64,000 nucleotides of DNA, taken from Oscarella lobularis. Lineage: Eukaryota > Porifera > Homoscleromorpha > Homosclerophorida > Oscarellidae. Under the pieces are notes generated by a model. It made no database searches. It saw only the letters and a list, made by a program, of their open reading frames with translations, and had not been told where the DNA came from. The translations under genes were made by a program, and so were the position numbers. The DNA is taken from NCBI RefSeq assembly GCF_947507565.1, contig NC_089178.1, forward strand, positions 1,178,001 to 1,242,000. Direction: 5' to 3'. Positions 1-13,735 of this stretch are shown piece after piece; the stretch's first letter is position 1, and the number at the start of each line of letters is the position of its first letter.

Positions 1-1150
1 GAAATTGACCCTACCCTTAAAAGGCACTCATGCTGACGCTTTGATGGGCTGGTGGTGGGCTCGCGCGTTGAACTTGGGAGACATTTTGCCAATTGACCAC
101 GTGAAGTCGTCCTTGCAGGCAACGTTTACTCAAAATCACGTCACAGCTTTTGATCCGAGTAAGTGTTCCACTGCGATTAAGCACGTGTATCGCATTCAGC
201 TTCTTCATCTCGCAGACTTGCAACATCCTCGCAAATTTTTTGACCAACGCGACGCTGGCCTGTTCATTGAACGATGGCCCGACGGAAAAGTGCCTACGAA
301 TGCTGTTCTCTATTCATCAGAGGTACTTAGCTAATGAGCTTAATTAATTAAAAGTATAGACGTTTGTACGTGCAATGCTAGGGGGCATGGACTGGTCTGG
401 AATATCCGTTTGCTGCTCAGTGTTTGTATGCTGGTCTGAACGATATTTTTCTTCAAGGTCAGTACATTATCAAATCGATTTTTAGACTGTCTCTATAATT
501 TTACTTACAGTTCTCACCGAGGCTCGAGCTAAGTATGACGGAACCAGACGCAGCCCTTGGAACGAAATTGAATGTGGTGATCACTATTCAAGACCCATGG
601 CTGCTTTTCTGTTCTTTGAAGCTGCTTCAGGAATGGTATGTAGCCATGCATCGAATAAATAGAATTACGCACAATTAATTAATTATTTTTTGTAGACGTG
701 GAGCTTTGTACCTGTTCCCAACTCGAAAGCCATTGCAGTCAATTTGTCGTTTGCACCTCGCTTGGCATTTACCAAGTACCAAGGATTTTTCATTTTGGCC
801 ACTTGCTATGGCCAGTACCTGCAAACTGGAGATGCAAACCTGGCCAAGGGAAGCGCTCAGGCAAGACTTTCGTTTTTGCTTTGCTATTTATATTCAACTG
901 CAATGTTCTCTAGATTATACTAACTGATGGACAACTTGTGTTGAACCAACTTCAGCTTCAATCAACTGCTGCTACTGCTACTGCTACCGTTGCTAGCAAA
1001 CCAGTCGCAGCAAAGGCTTCTCAAGTACCGGATCATATACCTAAATCTAGTTGTTAATTGTGCGTTTAGAGTGGAGGATTACTGACTCTTGCGTTTTCAG
1101 CTCCGGTGACGCTTTCTGCTGGTCAGGCAATCGTCATCACAATTGGATGA
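1..1150 (+). CDS. GH116/DUF608-type glycosidase, 3' part (5' end outside window)
   Basis: This is the C-terminal part of a glycoside hydrolase of the GH116/DUF608 superfamily, related to bile-acid beta-glucosidase GBA2 but closer to the bacterial-type DUF608 proteins. Exons read [19 protein letters not shown], then AVLYSSEV, a segment [20 protein letters not shown], and the hallmark block [20 protein letters not shown], which in this family contributes to the (alpha/alpha)6 barrel active site. A beta-rich tail follows ([19 protein letters not shown]) and the end is [13 protein letters not shown] before TGA at 1148-1150. Introns are tiny; one spans about 344-380 (nearly 37 nt). The intron at 861-913 has a GC donor (CAG|gcaag...ctctag) and is needed to keep the frame. 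The 5' end lies outside the window, so substrate and localisation cannot be judged. The family call is by recalled motifs, not by a search. Confidence 0.62.
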
Positions 1151-1347
1151 TAAGTGTGACATGACGTGATTTTTTTGCTGCTAAGCTGTCCTCTCTTTGC
1201 TGACTTCAGTGCACGGAAGCATATATACAGGAAGCGCCGAATCATCACATGGTCTAATCATGGCCTAATCAAAAACCGCCTCTTACGGGGTCTCAAATAA
1301 ACACACGCCCTTCGCAGTGCGCCTGCGCGCTCTTCGTGGAAGAAAAA

Positions 1348-3041
<1,694 letters not shown>

Positions 3042-3152
3042 CTCTAAAGACGTTTTTTTAGTACAATCGAGTGTGTCCCCTCCCGCGCAATTTTGTGACC
3101 TTTGACGTACAGTAGAGAGCGTGGATATCCGGGCGCCTCCCTCCATCGAACA

Positions 3153-4790
3153 ATGAAGGCCTTGATACTCGTCGGAGGCTATGGAACGCGTTTACGACCG
3201 CTCACGCTCTCGTCACCAAAGCCTCTCGTCGAATTTGCGAACAAGCCTATACTGATGCACCAGGTCGAAGCTCTCGTCAAGGTGGGAAACGCGTTGCTCG
3301 TCTCGAAGTCGAGTTGAACGAGGGGTTTTTCGCTCTTCGTAGGCGGGCGTCAAGCACGTCATTCTCGCCGTCAGCTATCGCGCCGAATTGCTCGAAGAAG
3401 AATTGCTTGTTCACGAGAAACGGGTGCGCTCCTTTCCTTCGCCTTTCTTCGCTCATCGCGCGGTTTCTTAGCTCGGCATAAAAATCACGCTTTCTCACGA
3501 GAAGGAACCTCTTGGAACGGGTACGGCAGGCACTCGGTTTTCGCATCGCGATCGCAATACGTGCCCTTCCCCCTCTTTCTCTCGTAGCTGGTCCGCTCGC
3601 TCTGGCCAAGGACGAACTGAGCGTCGATTCGGAGCCGTTCTTCGTACTCAACAGCGATGTCATTTGCGATTATCCGTTCGAAGATATGGTCAAGTTTCAT
3701 AAGAGTCATGGAAAGGAGGGAACAATCATGGTAATAATAGATAACAAAAAAATTGTCTGCGTATAGTTTATGACGTCATATTTCTTAATATGTTGGGCTA
3801 ACTGATTTGTTGCTGTTCAGGTGACCAAAGTGGACGAGCCGTCCAAGTACGGCGTAGTCGTCTACAAATCTGATGGGCAGATTGAGAAGTTTGCTGAAAA
3901 GCCAAAGGTGTTTGTATCAAACAAAATTAACGCCGGACTTTACATTTTCAATCTGGCCATTCTAGACAGAATATCAGTGAGTCATAACCATCGTATATTT
4001 CCTTTTCATCTATGCTTTGATTCAGCTAAGACCAACTTCCATCGAGAAGGAAATTTTTCCAGCTATGGCTCAAGCCAATGAGCTCTACGCAATGGATTTA
4101 GCTGGTGCGCAATTACGTGTGCCATATCGAGTCCCGCTCTTGTTCAACGCTATTTTTCTGACAGGATTCTGGATGGACATTGGTCAGCCAAAGGACTTTC
4201 TCACGGGAATGTGCATGTATCTCAAGTCACTTCAAGACAAAGATCCAGAGAAACTTTATAAAGGAAACGGGATCGTTGGCAATGTTTTAGTTGTACGTCA
4301 ATATTTATTATTCACAAATTCGACTATTTTTGACGTTTAGGATCCCAGTGCAACCATTGGACAGGGATGCAGAATTGGGCCAAATGTTGTCATAGGACCT
4401 GACGTAAAAATCGAAGACGGTGAGACTGGGTGCGTTTCTTTATGAAATAGCCTGCGAATACCGGCATTTTCTTTAGGCGCCTGCATATCTCGCTGCACGC
4501 TTTTACGCGGCGTTCAAGTCAAGTCCCATTCGTGGTTGCATAGTTCGATTATTGGATGGAAATCTTGTGTCGGAAGATGGGTAAATAAATAAATAAATAA
4601 ATAATCGATTTTAATTAAACGTCTCTGGTCATTCTGTATATTCGCTTTGTTTCTCAAGGTGCGATTAGAAAACGTGTCTGTTCTCGGTGAAAACGTTTCA
4701 ATTCACGATGAGCTCTACATCAACGGTGCTCGCATTCTACCGCACAAAGACATCACCGTTTCCGTTCCGGACCCGCAGATAATCATGTGA
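3153..4790 (+). CDS. GMPPB: mannose-1-phosphate guanylyltransferase beta
   Basis: Catalyses GTP + mannose-1-phosphate to GDP-mannose + PPi, the donor for N-glycans, GPI anchors and O-mannosylation. The start [20 protein letters not shown] is the nucleotidyltransferase signature, followed by [20 protein letters not shown]. Later exons give [18 protein letters not shown] (metal-binding Asp region), [18 protein letters not shown] and [19 protein letters not shown]. The left-handed beta-helix hexapeptide repeats then run through [20 protein letters not shown] to the family-typical C terminus VPDPQIIM and TGA at 4788-4790. The start at 3153 is the first ATG of the conserved N terminus. It lies 111 bp downstream of the p38 stop on the same strand. 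Intact; a cytosolic enzyme in known animals. Confidence 0.95.
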
Positions 4791-4900
4791 CGTCACCGAG
4801 TCGTCGACTTTTTTTATATTTTTTTGCTGATTGGGAACCTTTCGTACTGTACATGCGGGAAGTTCGTCAATTATCCGGGGAGGTCGCTTGTCCCAATGCA

Positions 4901-6783
4901 ATGAACTTTGCAATTGTCTCGCGACGTATCGGCAGCAGATATCTCGCGCGGAGCCTCTGCAGCGCTTGCCGTTTGCACACGACGTCGCAATCGAAAGGAA
5001 ATGACGCGACGACGACTTCGACGAAACTTTCGCCGGCCGTCGAATTGAATAAACGTCTGATCGGCGCCCAATCGGGTGCCGAAGCGCTGGACCTCTTCGT
5101 CTCCCATCGCGATCTCATGGACCCGGTCAACTTGGGCACGTGTCTTCATCGCGTCTGCAAACTCGAACGCGCGTCCGCGTCGACGCCGATCGCGCGCACG
5201 CGCGATTTCGAGCGGCTCGTCGACGCCGTGCGCGCCGCCCTTCCGCGCATGAGCGAGCACACGCTCGGCTCCGTCATCTGGTCGCTCGCCAAGACGGGAC
5301 GCTTGTGCGATGACGTCGCCGATGATGTCATATCGGTTGCCATGCCGACGCTCGAACGACTTCGTCCCCAAACGCTGGGACTTCTCGGTTGGGGTTTGGC
5401 TCGATCGACGACGTCCCGGATCGATTGGCTGACGGAGATTCGGAGGGTTTTCGTTGAACGACTGCCTCGTCTCGACGACGTTCAAACGATTAGCACGATT
5501 GCTCATTCGTTTGCAAAACGCGGCTTGCTGACGTCGGATGCGTTTCGCGCGATCGAAGTGCGTTCTCTTGAGCTCATTGATCAATTTCCGACGCGCAGTT
5601 TGGAACTCTTGCTCCACGCCATGGCAACGTCGAAAAACCGTTCGCCAACCTTGCTCTCATCTATAGCCAAAGTGGGAATGAATCGACTCGAAAACATGGA
5701 CGGATCGTCATTGGCAACATTTGCGAGTGCCTACGCCAAACTCGACTTCTACGATCCGACCCTAATGAACGCGTTGATTCAGAAAGTGATAAATCAAATC
5801 GAATTCATGACTCCCTATGCCGTCACGAATTTCGTCTGGTCATTGGCTACGTTGCGTTTATACGATGACGATTTGATGGAGTCGGCTGTGCGGCACGCGC
5901 GCGATAATCTCCGCGTCTACGCGCTACACGACGTTGGGAATTTAGCGTGGGGTATGGCCGCGTTGAATTGCTCGTCGTCGTCGTCGTCGTCGTCGCGCTG
6001 CGTCGTCGATTTGCTTTGTCGGCTCGTCGAAAGGGTGGAGGCTCAGCTCGATGATATACGACCGTTTGTCCTGTTGAATTTTCTCTGGTCGTGTCTTGTC
6101 TTTGACGTGTATCCGAAGCGATTGTATGAGCACGTTTTCGCCGATCGTTTCTTAGCGAAAACGAGTTTGACCGTGGAAATGGTTCATCAGTTCTGTCAGC
6201 TTTACGTTGGAGCGCGTTACGAGCGACCTGAGCTAGGCTTGGCCTCTGTGTCATCCTCGCACCTCCAACGAATATTGGGTGACGCGAAGGAGAACATGAG
6301 ATCGAACGTTAATCCGTCGGATTTTCAGAATCGAGTTGTTGCCGTTTTGAATGATATTCTTGGTGGAACGGAATTTTTGAAGAGGGAGGTGACGCTGGAT
6401 TACGGTTATTCCATCGACGCTCAGGTTTTGTTGAACGGCGACGTTCCCGTTTCTGTGAGCGACGAATTAGGATTATTGATAAATCGACTGCGTTCCGACA
6501 ACACGAGCCGAAGCGACATTCGACGGCTCGCTATCGAAATGGACGGGCCATGGCATTTTTTGAGAGACACCGAAAAGCGTGTCGGCGCAACCGTGCTCAA
6601 GCAGAGACAGCTGAAAGCTCTGGGATGGGAAGTAGTCAATGTAAGGGGGTATAGCTAATGAATAGACATCTGTATTCCTTTTTTCTGCAGATACCTTACT
6701 TCGTGTGGGCTCGCTTGCAGACAGCAGAAGAGCAGATCATGTACCTGAAACAAAAACTTTTCGGTCGAAACCAAAAACAATGA
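4901..6783 (+). CDS. mitochondrial RAP-domain (FASTK-like) protein
   Basis: A putative organellar RNA-binding protein. I chose ATG 4901 because it opens a typical mitochondrial presequence (MNFAIVSRRIGSRYLARSLC, Arg/Ser rich, no acidic residues); an in-frame ATG at 4853 is possible. Most of the protein is helical repeats of the kind found in FASTK/octotricopeptide-type proteins (for example LGSVIWSLAKTGRL, ATFASAYAKLDFYDP, TNFVWSLATLRLYDD, GNLAWGMAALNC). The C terminus is a RAP domain: AIEMDGPWHFLRDTEKR, then LKQRQLKALGWEVVN, and after one intron (about 6640-6690) IPYFVWARLQTAEEQIMYLK. The stop is TGA 6781-6783 and an AATAAA follows at 6793-6798. A TCG repeat near 5970-5996 encodes a run of serines. 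The protein is almost intronless, unlike its neighbours. The specific FASTKD orthologue cannot be assigned. Confidence 0.8.
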
Positions 6784-6792
6784 TACTTTATC

Positions 6793-6798
6793 AATAAA
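6793..6798 (+). promoter_or_regulatory. polyadenylation signal of the RAP-domain gene
   Basis: AATAAA lies 9 bp after the RAP-domain stop codon and only 55 bp before the MON2 ATG. The two transcription units must therefore abut or overlap. Confidence 0.5.
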
Positions 6799-6852
6799 TT
6801 GAGAGTTTTTAGCAACGCTAGCGTGCTCCAGACTGCGGATCGAGATAAAAAA

Positions 6853-9800
6853 ATGACGAACTCGTATAGAGCACAGAAGCAGCTTCTTGACTCGCTTCAC
6901 GGCGACCTCCGCCTCCTATCGACGGAAGCGAAGAAGAAATTCCCGGCCGTAAAAGAGGTGAGGTCTCCTTTTGGGGGGTAGGCAAAGGAACGAATATGGA
7001 ATCCGATGCTCGTTTTCGCTTTGGAGGCGGCCGAACGAGGCATGATGAATCTTCGAACGCTGACAACGGGAAAAGATCGGCTCGACGAAGGTCAGAAACG
7101 AAGCGAATCGTCTCCGCGACGCATTTTTAGGCGTGCATACGCGCAGCGTTGGCGAAATCGGACGGCGTCTTGCACGCATTCCTTTTCGGCTGCGAGAGCC
7201 GTCACGCGAAGCTCGTTCACGTCTCCCTAACGGCCATACAACGACTATTGACGCACAAGGCCATACCCGAAGTGGGCGGCACCCCTCGACAAATTTTTAA
7301 TTTTTTTATTGAGACATCTGTCTAGTTTGCCGTGGGAAATATTTTGAATGCTCTGTGGGGGCTGATGGAAAATCGTATCGAGGATTTGAAAATTCTTCAG
7401 ACGGTTTTGGTGATGGTGACAAGTAGTTCGACCGTCCACGGCGATCAGCTGGCTAAGGTATATATATATATAATATATATATATATTTAAAATAATAGTC
7501 AATAATTTATATATTTTTTCGTATGCAAGGCTTTTGTCATGTGTTTTCGTCTTCACTTTGGTCACGACGTCGTTACCATGAATACGGCGTCGGCGTCAAT
7601 TCGGCAGCTTGTGTGTGCCGTCTTTGATCGCGTATCGGTGCAGGATGAAGCGTCGCTAAAAGAAACCGTCGTCAAATCGCCGGGTAACGTTCATTTGTCT
7701 CCGTGGGCACAGCATGCCTATTTGACTTAGATTCTCTCTTTTTAGATGCTGAGCAGCAGGCGTCTCCAACGAGAATGTACCATCGGAATTCGCCGAGGAA
7801 TTTAGATCAGCCGACGACTGACGCCTATCTTTTATTCCAGGTCAGCGTCCTACTGTACAATCGAAAAGAATTTCTGGCGAGGTTATATATATATTTTTAG
7901 GACATTTGTCAAGTTACGAATGGCGACAGTCCGTATTGGTTAATTGGTCTGTCGAACGAAGAAGGAGATCGATCGCTTGGACTCGAACTATTAGAGACGG
8001 TTCTTTCTACGTACGTCGACGTCTTCATCAAGGCGAGATCTTGTCGCGGAATCGCAACCACCTTTTTGAGATTCGTTCCTCTTTCTAGCATCCGGAGTTC
8101 AGTTTTTTATTGAAGGAGAGAGTGTGCCCGTTGGTCATCAAACTCTTCTCGCCGAGCATCAAGCATCGCGGCTCCGGCAATGCGGCGTCGACTCTAATGG
8201 TCGAAAGGCCGTCGTTTGGAACGTCGCTTCGCCTTCTGAGAATCGTCTCCGTTCTAATCAAGAATTTCTACACGTTATTGGTAAAAATTCGACGATTATT
8301 AATATAATATTAATTAGAGACATTCTTTTCTCTCTCTCTCTCTCTCAGGTGACCGAGTGCGAGATTTTTCTCTCGCTCCTAGTCAAGTTTCTCGACGCAG
8401 ATAAACCCCAGTGGCAAAGAGTAATGGCAATCGAAGTCATTCACTCTCTCTGCGTTCAACCGAACCTACTCGGGTAAAAAGGCGTCGCTCCTCCTCACAA
8501 TTCCAGTTCCGCAATCCCTTATACACAGATCCTTTTGCCAATACTACGACATGCAAGAACACTCGACGAAAATCTTTCGAGACATCATCAACGGTCTCGG
8601 CTCCTTCGTGCAATCTCTTTTCGCGAGTCCGTCGACTTCGGCGACGGCGACGGCGACCTCCACCGCATCGTCGTCGTCATCGTCGTCGTCGTCGGCAGCC
8701 CTCGGAAGTCCGTCGGCATCTTCGTCGTCGCTAGCAGTGGGAGCCGGTTCTTCCGCGTCGCTTGGCAACGCCGCTTTCGGTCAGACGGCGGCGAGCGGTT
8801 TTACGAGTGGAAACGTGTCGATAGCTCTTCATCCCATGCCGCCGGCTCGTGCGGCGAAACCCTTTGTGTAAATAGACGTTCTGGCATTAATTAATTAATA
8901 TTTTTTTGATTTTTTTTCTTGTAGTCTTCAGATGTTGGATAGGGTCGAAGCGCCGGCGGTTCAAGATAGCTATGCGCTTATTACCGCGTTTGCGAGTCTC
9001 GTCGACACGGTGAAGAGCATAGCGTCGCTTGTTGACGACTTTACGTCAAGCGGCGGCGGCGGCGGCGGCGGCGGCGAAAAGAAAGCGAAAACGCCAGGTC
9101 AAAAACCCTCTTTGTTCCTTTTTCTCCTTATAAAGAAAATGTATACGATTTAGGATTATCGCTCAATCGCGATGTTTTGCAAGAGATGATCAATTCGTCG
9201 TGGTGCGGTCTTCTTGCCGCGCTGTCTTTGCTTCTTGACGCGTGGTACGTAGAGAGATAAAAAATTGGAGCAATAAAAACGATCGCGCGTCTTTTTTCTC
9301 TTCCTTCAGCTTGGACGAGACCGTCATCGAATCGATACTGAAATCTCTTCAGGTCTTCACGAACGTCAGCGGCTCGCTCAACCTGACGACGCCCCGCGAC
9401 GCCTTTCTGACGGCCCTCTGCAAAGCGTGTCTCCCGCCTCGCTACGCTCTCACGCTCTACACGACCGGCGACGGAGGCGGCGGAGGCGGAACTAGCAGTA
9501 ACAGCGTCGGCGCGAGTGGAACGACAACTGTTCTTCCAGCTCCGCCTCAGGTTGGGGGGAGCTGTTTTGTTGAGAATTCGATGCATTTTTTTTCAAACCC
9601 CTTTTAGTTGAATGGTAAGAATTTGCAGTGCATGAAGTCGTTGCTCAGCGTCGCTCATTGTCACGGCGGCGTTCTGGGTACGGCGTGGTATCTCGTCTTG
9701 AGCACGCTTCAGCATTTGACGGAGTTGCTCAATCTCACGCCGTCGACGGGCGGAAGTTTTAAAGTGGGTAAAAAAGCGAAGAAAGACTCGACGAGTGCTC

Positions 9801-12800
9801 TGGTTAGAAGACTCGTAGAACTCTTCGTTTTTTTTTTTATATTGTTTCTTCTTCGTTTAGCCTACGTCATCGACTTTGACGGATTTTTCCGTCTTGGCGT
9901 CGATGCTTTCGAGACTCTTTGAAAGTTCTCGGCAATTGAGTGCGAATTCACTTTTGAGTCTTTTGGACGCGTTGACGCGCTTGTCAAATGAGGTAATGGA
10001 AAGCGCATCTATTAGTGGGCAGAGCAAGGTACAGATTACACTGGCAATGAATCGAATGAAGAAAAAAGTCTTATTTTTACGCTAGGAACCGTCTCGTTTT
10101 GCTATCGCTAAATTACTCGAAACTGGCCTGGCGAATTTGTGTCGAATAGAGACGGTTTGGGATATAACGGAGACTCATCTACTCAAGGTAATTTTGCAAT
10201 AAAATAAGCCTCTGAAGTTTTATTCGCCTCCTTTGTGCAGGTGTGTGGGCATTCGCACTCGACGTTGCGCGAATTTGCTTCGGAATCCCTCGCTTGTCTT
10301 GTCCGCAGTGGAATTACGTATTCACAAAGTGGAGACACGGTACGAAAGTAGACACAATCTATATGCGCTCTCTAATAGCGCTAATGCCTCGTTTTCAGAA
10401 ACCCGATGAACGGACTCTTCTAAGAACTCTCCAGAAACTTTCTCGGATAGAGCATCTAGATGTTCGTCAGCAGCAACTCGAATGCGTCCTTCAGGTAGTC
10501 AAAGAAAACGATTCGACTTGAAAGGGACGCTCGCACAAACGACTCTAGGTTCTTCATTCGAGTGGACAGAGTTTAGTCGACGGTTGGTCGATCATTCTCG
10601 ACATTCTCATGCAAGCGGCTCATCTGAAAGGGCAGTCCGTCATTCACGTCGCCTTTCAAGCGCTCCAATTAATCGTCACCGATTTCGTCGCTCTCCTGCC
10701 GACGACGTGCGTCTCGCACTGCATCCAAACGGCGGGAAAATTCGGCTCACAGCGCGTTGAAGTTAATATAAGTCTAACAGCAATAGGTCTTTTGGTACGA
10801 CGAGAGAAAGTCTTAGACGTTTAACTAAAGATGATTGTCTTGTGTTCTTTACGCAGTGGAATATCTCCGATTATCTGGAGCAGAGTAGTGGCGGCGACGG
10901 CGACGGCGATGCCAAAGAAACGGACGTCAATAGACTGTCTGATTCCGATCAACTTTGGCTGTGCGTGTTTAGCCAATTGGCCTATCTGTGCGTCGACGAT
11001 CGTCCGCCGGTAAGGAAGAGTGCCGGGCAGACTCTCTTCTCGACGATCAGCCAGCACGGGCAGCTGGTAACAAGCAAAGGGTGGAGCGGAGTTTTACGAA
11101 AAGTAAGAAAAATCGAGAGACGTTCCCTATGCTCTTCGATTTTTTTCTTCTCTTCTCGTAGGTTCTCTTTCCAATGTTAAAAGACGTTCAGGATCGGTAC
11201 GAAGGCGCCGCCGTCACTCCCGTCGACGTCAAACCGGGCATTCTGATTCATCACTCGCGCGACACCGAGCAGAAACAGTGGGCCGAAACGCAGCGTCTCA
11301 CATTGTCCGGCGTCGCTCGCGTCTTCCAGTCGCGCTGGTCCACGCTCAAGCGCGTCGACGACTTCGCCAAAGCGTGGAATTTCATGTTGGACGTCGTTCG
11401 AACGTCGGCACTTCACGCGTCGACCGAAATCTCCTCCGCCGCCCTGAAAAGTCTTCTCGTCCTTTTCGACGTCGACGTCGATTCGAACGACGAAACGACG
11501 CTGTGGCGCGACGCGTTGACGACGTGGCAAACGATCGGCACGCGTTACGACGACGGCGACGACGGCGAGACGGCGTCGTCGCCCAATCAAGGCTATCTGA
11601 CCGACATCGTGAAGTCGTTTCACTTCCTATACAAACACATGTCGGAGATTTCCGCCGACGATTTCGATTCCCTCGCCTCCGTATTAAATCGCGTCTTGGC
11701 TCATCCCATCGATAAGGACTCTAGCCTCTTTCTCGTGTCGGGATCCGGCGGTGCTGGCTCGCCGAGTCCGCTACAGCAGGCGTGCTTGAACGCCGTCGCG
11801 TCTGTTTATGAGACTGTGCGCGTTCGCGGCGATAGTGGTCGTCTGGCGGCGAAGATCGTTAGCGTTTTGTTGAGTTTTGCTCTTTTTGCGTCGCGACCGC
11901 CTCTGCAGCTGCCGCTGTCGGGAAAAGTGGCTCAATTGGCGGCGGACGAGTTGAATTGCTGCGTCGCTTTTGGCGAACGGGCGCTGCGCTTGGCCGGCGA
12001 CGTGTACGCGAATGAAAAGCGGGACGAGGTCGTCGTCAAGGAAGCCGTTTTGGAGAAACTTCTAAAGGTTTTTAGGAAGGATAAATGGTAGTTTTTATAT
12101 AGAAGCTTTTTTTAGGCATTGCGCGTTCCTTTGGGTTTGAAGTACGACTGCCCTTCTGAGAGTACGTGGACGTTGGCGGTCGATGTGCTGCTTCGATTGT
12201 TGGGGGATGGATTAGAGACGGCTCGATTGGCGGAGAATAAGAGTAAGAGGGGTGGGGGTTCTTTTCTCGGGCATTGCGAGATCGTTCGGCGTTCATTAGG
12301 GTATTTTGAAGGAATGTGGAAAGAATTGGGGTTACTGTTAGAGGAGTTCTTGTTCTGCAATCGGTAGATCTGATGCGCGATAGCGCGTTTCTGCGTTGAG
12401 AATCCCCCCCGTTTAGTTTGCCCAAGACAGCGTTGCCAGTGGATCAGAGAACAGCTCACGAATTATTGGATATTCAAGTACGAAAAGAATGAGGGGCAAA
12501 AGGAGAGAAGATGCGATTTTTTTGACCTAGGTAGTGGAAATGTTGGGAAAGACGATTTTGCCTCATTCGCAAGACCTGCCGCCCGATTTCAAAACGAAAG
12601 TCATGGAACTTCTAAATCGCGGCTCCGTCCACACAGCCGATGAAGAATTCAACGGCGAGTACACGAAAAAAAAAAACGAAGCCCAATTTAAATTTTCTTT
12701 TTCTAAATAGTCAGTAAACTGAATACTGTTCTAGTTCGCGAACAGTTTGCAAAGACGTGCTTCGAAACGCTCCTTTGCATTTCGTTTATGGCGAGCGGCG

Positions 12801-13193
12801 ACGAGAGTTCTGAAGGCGGACTGTCGGAATTGGCAATCAGCACTCTTCTTCGACGGTGTCACGAAGTGACGAAGAAGTTCGTTCAGGACGATCGGCACGC
12901 TGGGAAGCGACCGTTGCCGCGAAGTCAAATGGGAGAGGTCAGTTTTGTGTTCAAAGCTACGGAAAGCGTCGTTTCGTTTCTGAAAAAGTCGCCTGGTACG
13001 CGTGCGTAATTATATCCTCGTCATAATTAAACAATTTTTTTTTCTTGCAGCAAGTGGAAACATTTGGAGTCAAGTGACTTCTCTCTATCCGCTCTTAGTT
13101 GATTGCGTTACGTGTACGGCGTCGGACGTCAAACCAGCCTTGAGAGATGCATTGAAACAGTATCATGACTTGTTAGCGCCTCAGTGTAGCTAG
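6853..13193 (+). CDS. MON2: MON2 homologue, Golgi trafficking regulator
   Basis: A large Arf-GEF-related scaffold that lacks a Sec7 domain and acts in Golgi/endosome retrograde traffic (with DOP1 in known systems). The N terminus [20 protein letters not shown] is the DCB region. Later exons include [46 protein letters not shown] and [15 protein letters not shown], all near-identical to animal MON2. The HDS regions fill the rest and the protein ends with [14 protein letters not shown] and TAG at 13191-13193. More than 20 short introns are needed. Simple repeats encode poly-Ser (TCG, near 8667-8697) and poly-Gly (GGC, about 9051-9076). An AT microsatellite sits in an intron near 7461-7488. No broken exon was noticed, but I did not resolve every splice site. 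Confidence 0.93.
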
Positions 13194-13735
13194 CGCATTG
13201 CATGGATGTATTTATTATTAGTGAATTTCTTTGTGCATAGGAAGTTTTGTAAAGCGGCATTGATTGGCCGACGTGACGTCACTGTCTTCTCCGGGACCTT
13301 CGGCGAGCGTAGCGCCTTTGGCAGCAATCACGTGATCGAAGCTTGACCGTCGTTCAAGAACAAGGTAGAGCGTGCACCTTTTCCCTTTCCCCTGTAGGTA
13401 GACGCGAGTTGGACTTCTCCATTTTTCTGGCGTCATCTGTTGCGTTATTCTGGCCAATAAGGCCCGAATCGAAAGCGACGCACGACCATGTGCGTCGCTT
13501 CGACGTCCTTTCGCATCGAATCCAAACAAATCGACGTGCGCAACAAAATCCCAATTGCTGCTCGAATGAACGTGGAGCCCAGAAACCGGGGGCCCCTTTT
13601 TAGCGATTCGCGCCCCCGTGACGCAAGTCGTTTTCGTAACCGCGCGTACGCTCTCGTTGCAGTTTCCGAACGTCGGTTGTACATTAGTTCTGTACATACC
13701 ACGCACACACTGTAAATACGCCGTGGGGCCGATCG
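13194..13735. other. gene-free stretch between MON2 and the UBAP2L-like gene
   Basis: About 540 bp with no convincing exon. It probably carries the MON2 3' UTR and the promoter/5' UTR of the next gene. Open reading frames here on both strands are Arg/Ser-rich and show no domain. I see no repeat or RNA gene. Confidence 0.5.

Noticed and set aside
4871-5617. 248-residue open frame on the minus strand
   Set aside because: It is antisense to the RAP-domain exon, Arg-rich from complementing TCG/GAC codons, and has no domain or splice logic.
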